Translations under genes and position numbers: made by a program
The notes under the pieces: generated by a model
What the model was told of the DNA's origin: nothing
Database searches by the model: none
Seen by the model: only the letters and a program-made list of their open reading frames with translations
Assembly: GCA_009760855.2 (NCBI GenBank)
Contig: WPIO01000146.1
Span: forward strand, 1 to 64,000
From: Cristatella mucedo
Lineage: Eukaryota; Bryozoa; Phylactolaemata; Cristatellidae
DNA length: 64,000 bases
Direction: 5' to 3'
Part shown: positions 1 through 10,036 of the stretch, piece by piece
How the letters are laid out: every line of letters begins with the position of its first letter
Position numbering within the stretch: position 1 is the stretch's first letter

Positions 1-603
1 GATGACGTGCTGTGGCAGTTGGCCATCCTCTGCACTCGTACACACCCTTTTCCTGCAATCTCGCAGCCTTAGCAAAGTAGAGTATGACCTAGCTCTGTAG
101 CCGAGATGACGAACATGAAATCGTCCTCGCTGCTCAGGTCTTGCATCCAAAGTTTGTCAACTTCGTGGCAGTAACTGTCCTCAACGACCAGCAGCCTGCT
201 GTCGTCCAGCTGCACCTAGCCCCAGCCCGTAGTGACCGCAGCTGCTTCTGCAAGAGCCACACTGCATGTCACACTAGCAGCTCTAGCTGAGGAGTAGCTC
301 ATAATTGTTCAGCCGCGCGAGCTGCAGCATACGGCAGCGCTACCATCACATTTTGCACTCGGTCACGGTCACGGCTCGGTCACGGGTCACCGCGTACAGA
401 CAGCTTCCAGGGATGTGACAGCAGTACAGCGAAACATCCGTCCTCGAGCCAATGGTCGCCAGCAGAGCTGCGTCTAAGCAGCAGGACCAGCCGTGAGTAG
501 AGCATGCTTACTGCCGCTCGTCTGGCCTGCTGTGACCTCACTGCCGTAACTTCATCGTTTAGTCCTTTGTCCTCTCCCTGTTCTCTCTTTACTACTCTCC
601 TGG
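1..603. other. Unassigned sequence
   Basis: I see no gene, RNA or known repeat here. No reading frame is long enough or protein-like enough to call. The stretch runs into the minisatellite that starts near 604. Confidence 0.4.
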
Positions 604-1040
604 AGTATATCCGTCGTCTTTTTCTTCGAAATCCCCTTAGTTATATCCGCCATCCTCTCCCTCACAGTCTCTTTAGTTATATCCGTCGTCCTCTCCTTCG
701 AAGTCTTCTTGGTTCTATCCGTCGTCCTCTCCTTCGAAGTCTCCTTCGAAGTCTTCTTGGTTATATCCGCCATCCTCTCCCTAATAGTCTCCTTGGTTAT
801 ATCCGTCGTCCTCTCCTTCGAAGTCTTCTTGGTTATATCTATAGTCCTCTCCTTCGAAGTCTCCTTTGAAGTCTTCTTGGTTATATCTATAGTCCTCTCC
901 TTCAAAGTCTCCTTCGAAGTCTTCTTGGTTATATCTATAGTCCTCTCCTTCGAAGTCTCCTTCGAAGTCTTCTTGGTTATATACGCCATCCTCTGCCTCA
1001 TAGTCCCTTTGGTTATATTTGTCTGCCTCTCCTTCGTACT
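604..1040. repeat. Minisatellite, 36/48-bp unit
   Basis: This is an imperfect tandem array whose unit reads roughly 'ttatatccgtcgtcctctc' followed by one or two copies of 'cttcgaagtctc'. The optional extra 12-bp block makes units of 36 or 48 bp. Because both lengths are multiples of three, several frames stay open across the array on both strands, including a minus-strand frame (781-1302) whose repeat is acidic (E, D, G, Y, N, Q). Open frames are therefore weak evidence for coding here. The array is a variable-number repeat by structure; its function is unknown. Confidence 0.85.
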
Positions 1041-1330
1041 CGCCTTCCACTACTTGGCAGTTTCTGCTCCCATCTACGTCACACGATTTTGCTGGTCTCA
1101 AGCTGCTGGTCAGCTCTCGACCGCTGATGTCGAATTCCTTCAGGGACTCCTCCGAGGTAGTTGGTGGCCGACTAGCGTCCGACGTCACAGCCACAGCCAG
1201 ACACTCAAAAGGCGCCTGAAAGCTGCTGGAGGCACAGCTGAATTGCAGCCGTGCGTGCTGAGCTGCAAACAAGACCTGGTCAGTAAAAATCAGCACCAAC
1301 AAAGAGCCATAAAGAGAACTTTAGCATTAT

Positions 1331-2090
1331 AGCTTGAGTAAACGAACAGGTCAGTTCGAGATCCATGCTAAACATTAGTGAATGGCTGTTTCGAAATGTC
1401 TAGGTCGTAAGAAATATTTTTGATCATGCTGCATTTTCTGTTGACGGGAAACTACAAATAAAAACCTTTCATTCCTTATAGAAACTAAATTTATGGTTTC
1501 GTGAATGTGTACATCCAATTGCATGCACATCATGAACATCTAAGCATGACAAAGCTGAAGTTGACCGATTACAATACCCACTGTACTATCTTAGTTCTTA
1601 ATATTTATATATCAAAATGAAGTATGGTGTATCGGGACTTGGCTATACCCGTTCAACATACTTCGTCTTAATATCAGCTTTTTTATTTCAGCACCGATCT
1701 CCCGTACTTCTTCATTCTAAGCTAAATCACAGCAGCTGGAAAGGTGACTGGAATAGCATAAATTGACTTCCACGCAGCTGATGCCATCTGCAGCTAGGTA
1801 CCAAGTTAACGGCTCAATGCATTTCTGGCCTTCATCGGTGGTGTGAAGTCAGTGCAGGAAAGGAGAAAGCAAACGCATTAGACAGAGTGCCTATAGATCT
1901 CCATAGCTGAACTTTTTAGGATAGCTATTTTAAACCAAATTTTCATTGCGGCAATTACGTGCCCCACTGTGACCGTAGCACCTGCTTACCTCGACAGTAG
2001 AATACTGTATGGCTATTGCTGGCCTTAAACTTAACTTAGGCTGATGGAGAAGTAAAACTACGACGGTCTGCAAACATTAAGCTATGGATA
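1331..2090. other. AT-rich unassigned sequence
   Basis: No gene or recognised repeat is visible. The stretch separates the minisatellite from the first LINE debris. Confidence 0.4.
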
Positions 2091-2091
2091 T

Positions 2092-2180
2092 GTTGTAATG
2101 TACTGTATCTCCGTCTGTAACTCCAGAAAGCGACAAAGACTGTGTGGGTGTCACGCAGGAGGGTTTTCTAAAGTGCACTC
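2092..2180 (-). mobile_element. LINE-B 3' tail, minus strand
   Basis: Read on the minus strand this has the LINE-B ending: a 'cacccacacagtct' block, then 'ggagttacagacggagata', then a CATTAC-type run. Only the last ~90 bp are present. A LINE-A fragment abuts its upstream side in the same orientation, so LINE-A probably inserted into an older LINE-B. Confidence 0.7.
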
Positions 2181-2183
2181 ATA

Positions 2184-2690
2184 ATAATAATAATAATAAT
2201 AATACTGCACTTACTGAAAATAGGCATATTTGACTGTGGAGCTGATATGGTCGTCTAACGAGAGGTCACTTTGGAACATGACACCTACATTTCGAACTAA
2301 TTTAACAGGAGATATGCTGCCAGAGCCAATTTTGAGCGTCAGCCTATCCAATTTCTGACTCACACTTGATTTGACGATAATTATTAAGTAAGTTTTACCA
2401 TCATTTAACCTAAGAAATTTTGCTACCATCCATCTTCAGATGGCGTCAACACATGCAGCAATGGAGTTGATGGAATTCGAGGTGCTCGAAGGCTGGGAGC
2501 GATCAAAGCAAAGGTAAAACAGAGTGTCATCCTCCTTTAAGTTAAAGACTAGATTGTGCTTGGCAATCACATCAGCAAGAGGGAGAATATAAACCATGAA
2601 AAGAAGCAGACCTAGCACGGAGCACTGAGGTACCCTATATTTCAGAGGTATCTCGGATGATCACTGTCCATTCACAAGATCCCTTTAACT
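2184..2690 (-). mobile_element. LINE-A fragment, internally deleted
   Basis: Minus-strand pieces of the LINE-A reverse transcriptase are readable. They include the region before and around the catalytic motif ([11 protein letters not shown]; the FYADD segment is decayed), then LKLNDDKT-like and [13 protein letters not shown]-like blocks. The ORF stops abruptly after 'CCTATTTTCAG' and joins directly to 'taagtgcag' plus (TATT)n, which is the extreme 3' end of the element. The C-terminal coding region and 3' UTR are missing. This is a dead copy. Confidence 0.85.
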
Positions 2691-2783
2691 TGTCTACGGT
2701 TAGATCTTCACCTAGTAATCTTTGTGATGACCTAGCTGATCGCTTCTATTGCCTCAACACGATAGAAAAGACTGGAAGTCCAT

Positions 2784-3937
2784 ACCTAGGGTTGCAATCC
2801 TCACTCTAATCATATCCCTCAATGCCAGGCAGCACCTTAAAGTCTGCATTCAAGGAGGCCACAAGTGACCTCGTTCTGAAGTTCATATCTCAATCAAAGA
2901 AGACAACTTGTCCTCCACATCCATTTCCACTGTCATGCTTCTACGATGCATAACGCTGCTGCTGCCGTGCATAGCTAACATCATGAATATAATATTAGCC
3001 TCGGGCCTCGGTGCCAAGGACGTCGGATCGAATCCTGCGATGGGCGTTCTTTTATTGCTGCTGCAAGCGGTGGTGATAGCCTCGGTAATAGTGGCGGTGA
3101 TAGCCGAGAACGGTGATGATAGCTCTTTAGTAGCTACACAAAGAGGCCGTCAAATCAGCTAGTATTTATTTATTAGCCTCAGGTCATGTCCCAGCACCTT
3201 TCAAAGAAGCTATAGTCAGGCTGATACTCATCAAAGCAACACTGAACCAAGAGAATTTGAACAACTTCCTCCAAGTCTCCCATCTACCGTTCCTATCAAA
3301 GACACTGAGGCGATTTGTGGCAGTAGAGCTGAACTCAAATATTAAAATTTCATTTCTTCCTGGTAAGATCCAGTCTGGTTTTAGAGCTAATAACCCCAGA
3401 GAGTCAGCACTGCTTCGGGCTTACAACGACCTACTTAGGAATGCAGACTTAGGTCAAGTATATATGCTTTTTTTGCTCGTTCCATTACCAACTTTTGATA
3501 CTATCGTTCACCAAGTCCTTCTTGAGGTTCTTTCATCTTGCCTGGGCATTACTGGCACTGTATTGCAATAGTTCATGTCCTATCTCAGTAGGAGACACCA
3601 GAGTATTGAAATGAATGGAAACAGATCATCCAAGGAACCTCTGCAGTGTGGGGTACCTCAAGGCCCTGTGAATGGTCCCGTTCTTTTTGTGCTTTACATC
3701 TCCCTCTTACCAATGTGATTGCCAGGAGCAATCTAGGCTTTGAATTATTTGCGGATGGCCCTCAGTTGTACATGTGCTTTGATTCCTCCCATCCCTCCAG
3801 CACGTCGAATTCTCTCAACTCCCTTGCTGCATGTACTGATGAGATCTGCACATGGAGGGCTGCAAACTTTCGTAAAGTCAGTTCACAGTCTCCTGTCGTA
3901 TACGCACAAAATCCAGGGGTTCTATTCAGAAAACAAT
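2784..3937 (+). mobile_element. LINE-A fragment, reverse transcriptase region, decayed
   Basis: This is a plus-strand LINE-A copy covering the start of the RT domain (SQSKK... CITNIIN-like), the LPFLSKTL block, the FRANxxxESALL block and the AFDTI block, up to the LKLN-type region. Several frameshifts and stops break the frame, and the catalytic YADD is changed to FADG-like. A SINE-2 interrupts it at 3003-3170. It lies head-to-head with the minus copy at 2184-2690 and ends against a minus-strand LINE-A tail at 3938. Confidence 0.85.
3003..3170 (+). mobile_element. SINE-2 inserted in LINE-A, 10-bp target duplication
   Basis: This is a tRNA-derived SINE missing its 5' part. The B-box-like 'ggatcgaatcc' is followed by the conserved body ('ggtggtgatagcc', 'ctacacaaagaggc', 'aaatcagct'). 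The flanks carry the same 10 bp, TATTAGCCTC, at 2993-3002 and 3171-3180. Removing one copy restores the LINE-A sequence, so this is a clean target-primed insertion into an existing LINE-A copy. Confidence 0.9.
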
Positions 3938-4050
3938 AATAACAAAAATAATAATGCACTTGATAAATAAAATAAAGCACCCTCAGAGAACTCAATCTTT
4001 CTAGGCGCTTTACATTTGCTGCAAAGGGAAATGCAATTGATATGGTGAGC
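3938..4050 (-). mobile_element. LINE-A 3' tail, minus strand
   Basis: It starts with (AAT)n-rich sequence, then the inverted LINE-A tail: 'gcacttgataaa', 'agcaccctcagagaactc', 'ctaggcgctttacatttgctgcaaag'-type blocks. Only the 3' terminus is present, facing the decayed plus-strand copy to its left. Confidence 0.8.
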
Positions 4051-4187
4051 AATTTTATGAGACATATTTAAATGGGGCAAATGGGGCTGGATGTTTTCGG
4101 GAGCTGGATCGTGGGTGTAGAATCAAGTTCGCTAGATGGCGCTCAAATGGGTTTGTTACGCCATATTCGTCGTCTGCGGGTGCACAA

Positions 4188-4281
4188 TATCCTAGTAATG
4201 TCTGTGGTCCTTATCCAAAGTGACCATCCATTAGACGACCACATCGCTCCACGGTCAAGCCTGCTTACTATCAGCTTATAA
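4188..4281 (+). mobile_element. Short LINE-A fragment
   Basis: It contains the 'caaagtgaccatccattaga' and 'gacgaccacatc' blocks that match the [17 protein letters not shown] segment of LINE-A, in the plus orientation. It is a short, eroded remnant. The next ~550 bp (4290-4840) are AT-rich and hold nothing I recognise. Confidence 0.6.
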
Positions 4282-4942
4282 CAATTATAATAATAGTTTC
4301 TTTATAGAGTTTGTCTCTAGCAGTCAAATGTGCTCTCCCTCAAGAACTGACGTAAATCAGATCAACTTAGGTCCCACTTTAACCAATTATAACGCCACAA
4401 GCTTCTCATTCTTACATACCCTTAAATCAATCAAAACCTAAGGAAATCCAAAAATTTCAATTTGCACTTCTTTCCTTCCTTTTTCCATGTACACTTTCCT
4501 CTTTCAAATCTCATATGTTGAGCCCTTAATGCAGCAAGCTGTGAACGTTGGTAGTGATCTATCGCCAGCCAGATACCGATGATTATTTTATTTCAGCTTG
4601 CTCTCATCTCATTTCCTTCGAGGATGTAAACCACTCACCTTTCTTATCATCAGTGATTCTAAAATCTATTACGAAGACCCACCCTGAGTGCCAAATTTCG
4701 CACACGGGCTGATTCTTTTATTCATGCATGTATCATCCCATTCGCAAGAAATTTTGAAATAGCGATCAAAATTTCCTGCCAGAGTTATATTACTGTCCTC
4801 TGCTACTATTTTAAAACTCGACACGCCTTACTAGATGCTGATCTCATGCAGGCTCAAGTTTTTGCTCTCCGTTGTATTCAAATTCATCTTGAATCGCGAA
4901 ACCTTGAGATCCTAGATGTCAATGCTGTCCTACCGAAAATAG

Positions 4943-5280
4943 CTTGCTCGCTCCTACGGCTCCAATCCAACTGCTTGTTAGTCTACCGGTCTGTGCTGTG
5001 TCACAGCTGGTGCAAAACTCGGCAGCTTAGCTTTTCGCTGCAGTTGCTTGTCGCTTATCAAGCATCGCAGTTGCCACATCACATCACATCTTGCTGACCT
5101 GCACTGGCTGTCAGTCAAAGCAAAGCATCGACTTCAAGGTTTTTTCACTTACTTGTAGGTCACTTTATCCCTTGGCTCCAGCCTACCAATCAAATCTATT
5201 CGCCCGCCAGCCTACCAATCAGATCTACTCGCCCGCCAGCCTACTAATCAGATCTACTCGCCCGCCAGCCTACCGTGTCG
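4943..5280 (+). mobile_element. LINE-A C-terminal fragment carrying a new minisatellite
   Basis: The plus strand matches the C-terminal part of the LINE-A ORF (LVYRPV, LVQNSAA, CHITxLLADLHW, VKQxIDFKV, RSLxxLAPAYxS). Stops and frameshifts make it non-coding. Where the other copies read 'cagcctacctatcagatcta' once, this copy has expanded that segment into the 29-bp array at 5181-5280. Confidence 0.8.
5181..5280 (+). repeat. 29-bp tandem repeat, about 3.4 copies
   Basis: Units begin at 5181, 5210, 5239 and 5268 and read 'gcctaccaatcagatctact' then 'cgcccgcca'. The unit derives from the LINE-A coding sequence it sits in. Confidence 0.9.
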
Positions 5281-5613
5281 ATGAAAAGAGAGATAATTTA
5301 ACGATGCGACGCATGCGATGTGACGTAACCAATATAACTTAACTTCGAAACGCTGCAGCACTTGTCTAGAGCTAAATTTAAAAAAAAAACATAAAGATCT
5401 GCTGGCTTGACAGTCTAATGTATATGGCGTCTGAATAGCTCTAAGTGACTCTCTCGCGCTAGTGCACCTGGAAAGAAATAATGACCTGCTGAATTGCACA
5501 AACCCTCGGTCTGGGTCGTGAAGTGCGAGCACTAGTGCCCCTCGGGCTAAGATTCGATAGCGGGGCTGACATAATATACTGTCGTTTGTCGCTCGTCAGA
5601 GCCATTAGCGGCA

Positions 5614-5700
5614 GTGGCATCGCATCGGCCGATCGACCTCACGTGGCATCGCATCGGCCGATCGACCTCACGTGACATCGCATCGGCCGATCGACCTCAT
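5614..5700. repeat. 29-bp tandem repeat, 3 copies
   Basis: Units start at 5614, 5643 and 5672, with 'gtggcatcgcatcggccgat' then 'cgacctcac'. Each unit holds a near-palindromic core, ATCGGCCGAT. Copies differ by only one or two bases, so the array is recent. It lies just upstream of the CpG-rich block. Confidence 0.95.
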
Positions 5701-6539
5701 GTAAGCCTGCGATGGCGATGATCTGACGGCAGGAGTGACACGAATGGTGCAGAAACATTTATTGCGGCACAAGGAATCGTCGTCGGCAGCACAGACGCCA
5801 TCAAACGCTGCACTCCCTGCAATCAGCCGACTTCCGGCTTTCGCGTGCATGTACACAGGAAAGTTCGTGCCATCACTTCGATCGCCGCGGCCGCTGCGGC
5901 ACGGTCTCCCGCTCGGCCACTGACCGGCGCCACCGGCTTTACAAAAGCCTGGCGACGTCACCAGGGCCATTGCAGCCGTCTACCTTCCGAGCGGCCATCT
6001 TGCACTTCAGCTGCCGCTGCATGCGACGCCGCGCTGCCTTCCGTCGGTGCCTCGTCGCTCTTCTTGCCAACGAAGTGGCGCTGCGAGCACCTGCAGAGGG
6101 CGCCACCGTGACCGGCAGCGCAGAGCGAGCGGCAGAGGCGCGCCGCCGCTGCCGCTCTGCCGTCGCTGGCGTCGGCGTCGCTCGAGTTGTAGACGGGCTC
6201 TGCGAGCAGCAGCAGCAGCAGCACGACTGTAGCCGTCGGTCCGAGCAGCGGCCGGCGTCGGCGGTGGCAACGCCACGGCGGCAACGTCGACGACGGCGAA
6301 GCGTTTGCGCTTCCCGCCGAATCCAGAGCAGGCGACGATGACATCTGCCACCGCAGGCAACGACGACCGCTCGCTTGTGAGGTTCGTTCCGAGTCGCTCG
6401 CGAAGGAGCAGAGGCCTAAGCACGACCTCGCGACGAGCGCGGCAGCCGACGGCCGAAGGCTGATAGCAGAGAGGAAGTGCTGGTCGCCGACGGTCGGTAG
6501 CGCTGCTGCTGCTCTGCTGCTGCTCCTCGTCGTCTGCTG

Positions 6540-6540
<1 letters not shown>

Positions 6541-6582
<42 letters not shown>

Positions 6583-6598
6583 GCTCGCTCGCTCTCTC
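6541..6598. repeat. (CT)n / (GA)n tract
   Basis: This is a CT dinucleotide tract with a few interruptions inside the CpG-rich block. It reads as GAGA on the minus strand. Confidence 0.95.
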
Positions 6599-7254
6599 TT
6601 GACGGCTCCTCGCATTTAGGTCCTCTCGTATATATAGGCATTTGACCTGCGAGCGAGGCATCCCGCGGGAAAGGGCACGAGCGGTGGAGCGCACGTCGCT
6701 CGGCCGCTCGCGCGCGAAGATGTGGCCGAGCATATTAAGTGGTCGATTAGGTGGAGGCGGAGGCGGAGACGCCGCCGCCCAGTAGCGCGCGGGCGGCGTC
6801 GTGGTCGCCGCCGCCGCCGCCGCCTTCAGCGAGCGCTAGCGACTCGTCGAGCGGCTTCGTCCTCGGCAGGTGCTTCTCCCGTGAGGTGCGAGACGGCGCC
6901 AGGCCGGCGGGTGACGTGAGCTAGAGAGCTGGCGACGGACGAAACGCACGCGCCGCCACGGATACAGATTGGTTCAGGCTCGGATCAACTCAGCAGAGCA
7001 GAGGGCGGTGCAAGCAGAGCAGCAGAGCGGTCGCAGTCTTAGCGGACGTCTATGCGGATGCGGGAGGCTGCTGCTGGGAGATGCGGGAGATGGCGGGCGA
7101 CGGGGTTACGGAGAGTGGCGAGCGGAGAGAAAAATAGCCCATTTGCCTTTCCGGCAGAAATGGCTTGTAAGTAAGTGGGCTCGCATCGATCAAGTGAGGG
7201 CTGATCAATGGCCTGTTCCGCTCCAGCCTGAGCGCTCGGTCGAAATGCGGCGGT

Positions 7255-7345
7255 GTGAGCGTCACGAGTGTGAGCCACGAGGTGTGAGCGACACGAGTGC
7301 CACGAGGCGTGAGCGACACGAGTGCCACGAGGCGTGAGCGCTACG
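7255..7345 (+). repeat. About 25-bp tandem repeat
   Basis: Units starting near 7255, 7284, 7309 and 7334 read 'gtgagcgacacgagtgccac' then 'gaggc'. The last two periods are exactly 25 bp. The array lies at the edge of the CpG-rich block. Confidence 0.9.
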
Positions 7346-7500
7346 GGGAGGTTCGGGGTGGCGAGACCATTGTGGGCGGTCCATTGTGGCTCGTCACCGT
7401 GCGCCGCCGCCGCCGGCAGCGCACGGTGACGCTGCAGCCGGGATTTGCCGAGACGATTGCGAAAGCTCGACAAAGCTTCGACCTTTGAGCTTTGACCTCG

Positions 7501-8770
7501 AGATCGGTTCAACGAGCGTCTCCCGCGTTGTGTGTGCGTCGTTTAGGCAGGCTGTTACAAAACGACTCGTCGTTTGATGAGCACATTGCGTCCGCTGTAA
7601 AATTGCCCTAGCATAAGCTGAGGAACTTCGCCAAAAACCAGGGCAAATGCCGAAAGCGAACTTAGTTCACGTGTTTATGGTTTATGGCGCCTTCTAACTT
7701 CAACCTTTCAACTTCAGGCTCCTGCTCTGCGCCATTAATCGTCCGCCATCGATGCACAGCAGATCGGCAAATCGTCAACGATGGCATGGCTTTTCCATCG
7801 CAAAACTCGCGTCTCAGCTCAGTTGACTTCCTACCGAGCATCAAATCGACTTCAGCAGACTTCAAGACTGAGGAAGTGAGCGGTTCACTAACGTAGGCGT
7901 TGTGCACTGACGTAGCGGCATATGAAGTGGCGGAGCTGGCTGCAGGATAGATGGAGAAAGTGTCATTATTATGGACGAATAGTTAAAGTGACTGCCTTAT
8001 CCTTGGACTCGTAGCAGACCGGAAGCTTCACTGGCATTGACCTCGATTGAAAGAGAAGGATTGGGCAGCGGAAGGAGTCGAGGAGGCCGAGGAGGCGAGC
8101 GCCGCGAGAAGCGTTCGCCGATCGCATCGAGATCTTTATAAGAACGCAATCGACTGAAGTGCTGGAAATCTAGAAATTCAAAGACCAATATAGCGGCTTT
8201 ATTAAGCCCCAATGGTACAGGCCAAGGGAAATTTCGACCACTCTGCCAAGAGGGAGTCGGAGCAGTTCAGCCATGGATGCAGCAGTCGCTCGTATAATTC
8301 TTCGGCAAATGATTTGGTGAGTTATCGCACCGTGGCATCGCGGTCCCGGACGCGCATCGAACAGGATGATCGCATGATGACGGCAGCTGTCTACGAATGG
8401 AACTTTAAGCCGTACGATGGACGTCCAAAGGGGTACCAAACGTATGCAGCACCAAACTCGGGCAGTTTCAGCAGCTAAGAGCAACGGTTGGATCCATTGG
8501 AAGTGGAGGCTCGGTGCGAACGAGCGACTCAAAGCAACTGCATCTTGTCACGTGGCATACAGTCAAAAAAAGGAAACATTGTTTACAGCTGAACGGCCAG
8601 CCGGATTGGAGTAGCATTGCAAACTCTAAGCCAAAGGTTGGCTCATTTAACAGCCTTGCCGGCTATAGCGGCGGAAGAGCCTAAACGGCGATCACCACCA
8701 CTTGCATAAGGCAATAAAGGATCGCCCGGTGCACGACTCGAAAGACGACCTGCATTGGGAAGGACGGGCA
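7501..8770. other. Unassigned sequence
   Basis: No gene or repeat that I recognise. Small open frames on both strands have no recognisable protein character. Confidence 0.35.
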
Positions 8771-8774
8771 CCTT

Positions 8775-8950
8775 ACTCCACAGGCTTAGCATTTTAGCGC
8801 AGGGGAGCAGCGCTCAAACTTCACGACCCAGGTCGCTGGTTCAAATTCAGCCGAGGGCGATTCTAAATTGCCGACCGGAAGCGGTGGCGATAGCCGCTAC
8901 GGCTCGTCTGCCGCTACGCTAATGAGGCTATTAAATCACTTAAACTTTAA
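8775..8950 (+). mobile_element. SINE-2 copy, degenerate
   Basis: It matches the SINE-2 order: a tRNA-like head ('agcgcaggggagcagcgctc'), a degenerate B box ('ggttcaaattc'), then 'gagggcgattct', 'gcggtggcgatagccgctac', 'ggctcgtctgccgctac' and 'gaggctattaaatca'. No clear target duplication. The ~120 bp after 9110 are very AT-rich. Confidence 0.75.
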
Positions 8951-9294
8951 TTTTAACTTCACAGGGATGTCACAGTGCTGGAGGGAAACCAAGTTTTACG
9001 TAGCTCGAGCCTCGGTCCTCGGGAGGCGAATCCGCGATATCGGCCGTGACTGGTTTGAGTCCAGCCAGCCGCCTCGTTTCTGCAAAAATCCATAAGTCCG
9101 GCAGAAGCTGTAGGCTTAAAAAAATTTTAACTAAATTAAAATATTAAGTTCTTTCTTAATTTTTATCTTTATATTTTATTTTTCTTTATTATTTTTCTGA
9201 TTAAATTACGTTTTTTAAGTTATTTCTTCTTATGAAAACCTGTTGTAAATTTTTAAGAACACTGAGGGTTATTCGTACAGAGAGGGGGCTCCGT

Positions 9295-9608
9295 CAGCGG
9301 CGGAGTCAGAATTTTCCTCCAGGTGAAAGAACACCACCACAGTTTTTACCTAGGGGGCATAACCCGAAAGACTTTCAAGTAGGCGAGGCCGGACAGGCAA
9401 TCGATAAAAAGCTATTGTGTAAAATCACAGCGTGTATTCGACACGCACTTGACTGGCGGTTGCTCATTGAGTGAAACTTAAACATAATTGTATTCGTTCC
9501 TAACGGATGCGAGGCGTAGGAATAGAGGGCTGTCCAACTCGCTGCCCCACTAGTGGGAGGGAATGCACCGCCCCTCATCCTGTCCCCCGCCCTCTGACTC
9601 CGCCACTG
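9295..9608. mobile_element. hAT-like short TIR element (MITE), 314 bp
   Basis: The left end reads CAGCGGCGGAGTCAG and the right end, inverted, reads CAGTGGCGGAGTCAG. CAGNGGCGG-type ends are typical of hAT transposons. The flanking 8 bp are ggctccgt on the left and ggttccgc on the right, identical at 6 of 8 positions; hAT elements make 8-bp duplications. There is no transposase frame, so this is a non-autonomous derivative. The interior ('gcaatcgataaaaagctat', 'gtgtattcgacacg', 'ggcggttgctcattga') recurs at 13.9 kb and 23.9 kb. Confidence 0.8.
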
Positions 9609-9644
9609 GGTTCCGCTCTATACGACTGAAGCGGAGCCTCGATC

Positions 9645-10033
<389 letters not shown>

Positions 10034-10036
<3 letters not shown>

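Larger units (their letters stand above)
5850..7500. other. CpG-rich block, promoter-like; no gene assigned
   Basis: Base composition changes sharply here to GC-rich sequence full of undepleted CpG, unlike the flanking AT-rich DNA. A TATATATA motif lies near 6629-6637 within it, next to a CT/GA tract. This combination resembles a CpG-island promoter or a 5' exon. The overlapping open frames on both strands are low-complexity (Arg-, Ala-, Ser-rich) and are what high GC produces by chance. I could not assign a protein or a transcription direction. The first plus-strand ATG after the TATA (6720) opens only ~21 codons. Confidence 0.45.

Noticed and set aside
604-1040. CRISPR-like array
   Set aside because: Units are contiguous without unique spacers, and the host is eukaryotic; it is a minisatellite.
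5958-6641. 227-codon minus frame and overlapping frames on both strands
   Set aside because: Arg/Ser/Ala-rich translations in CpG-rich DNA and a GA tract, with no domain and equal openness on several frames.
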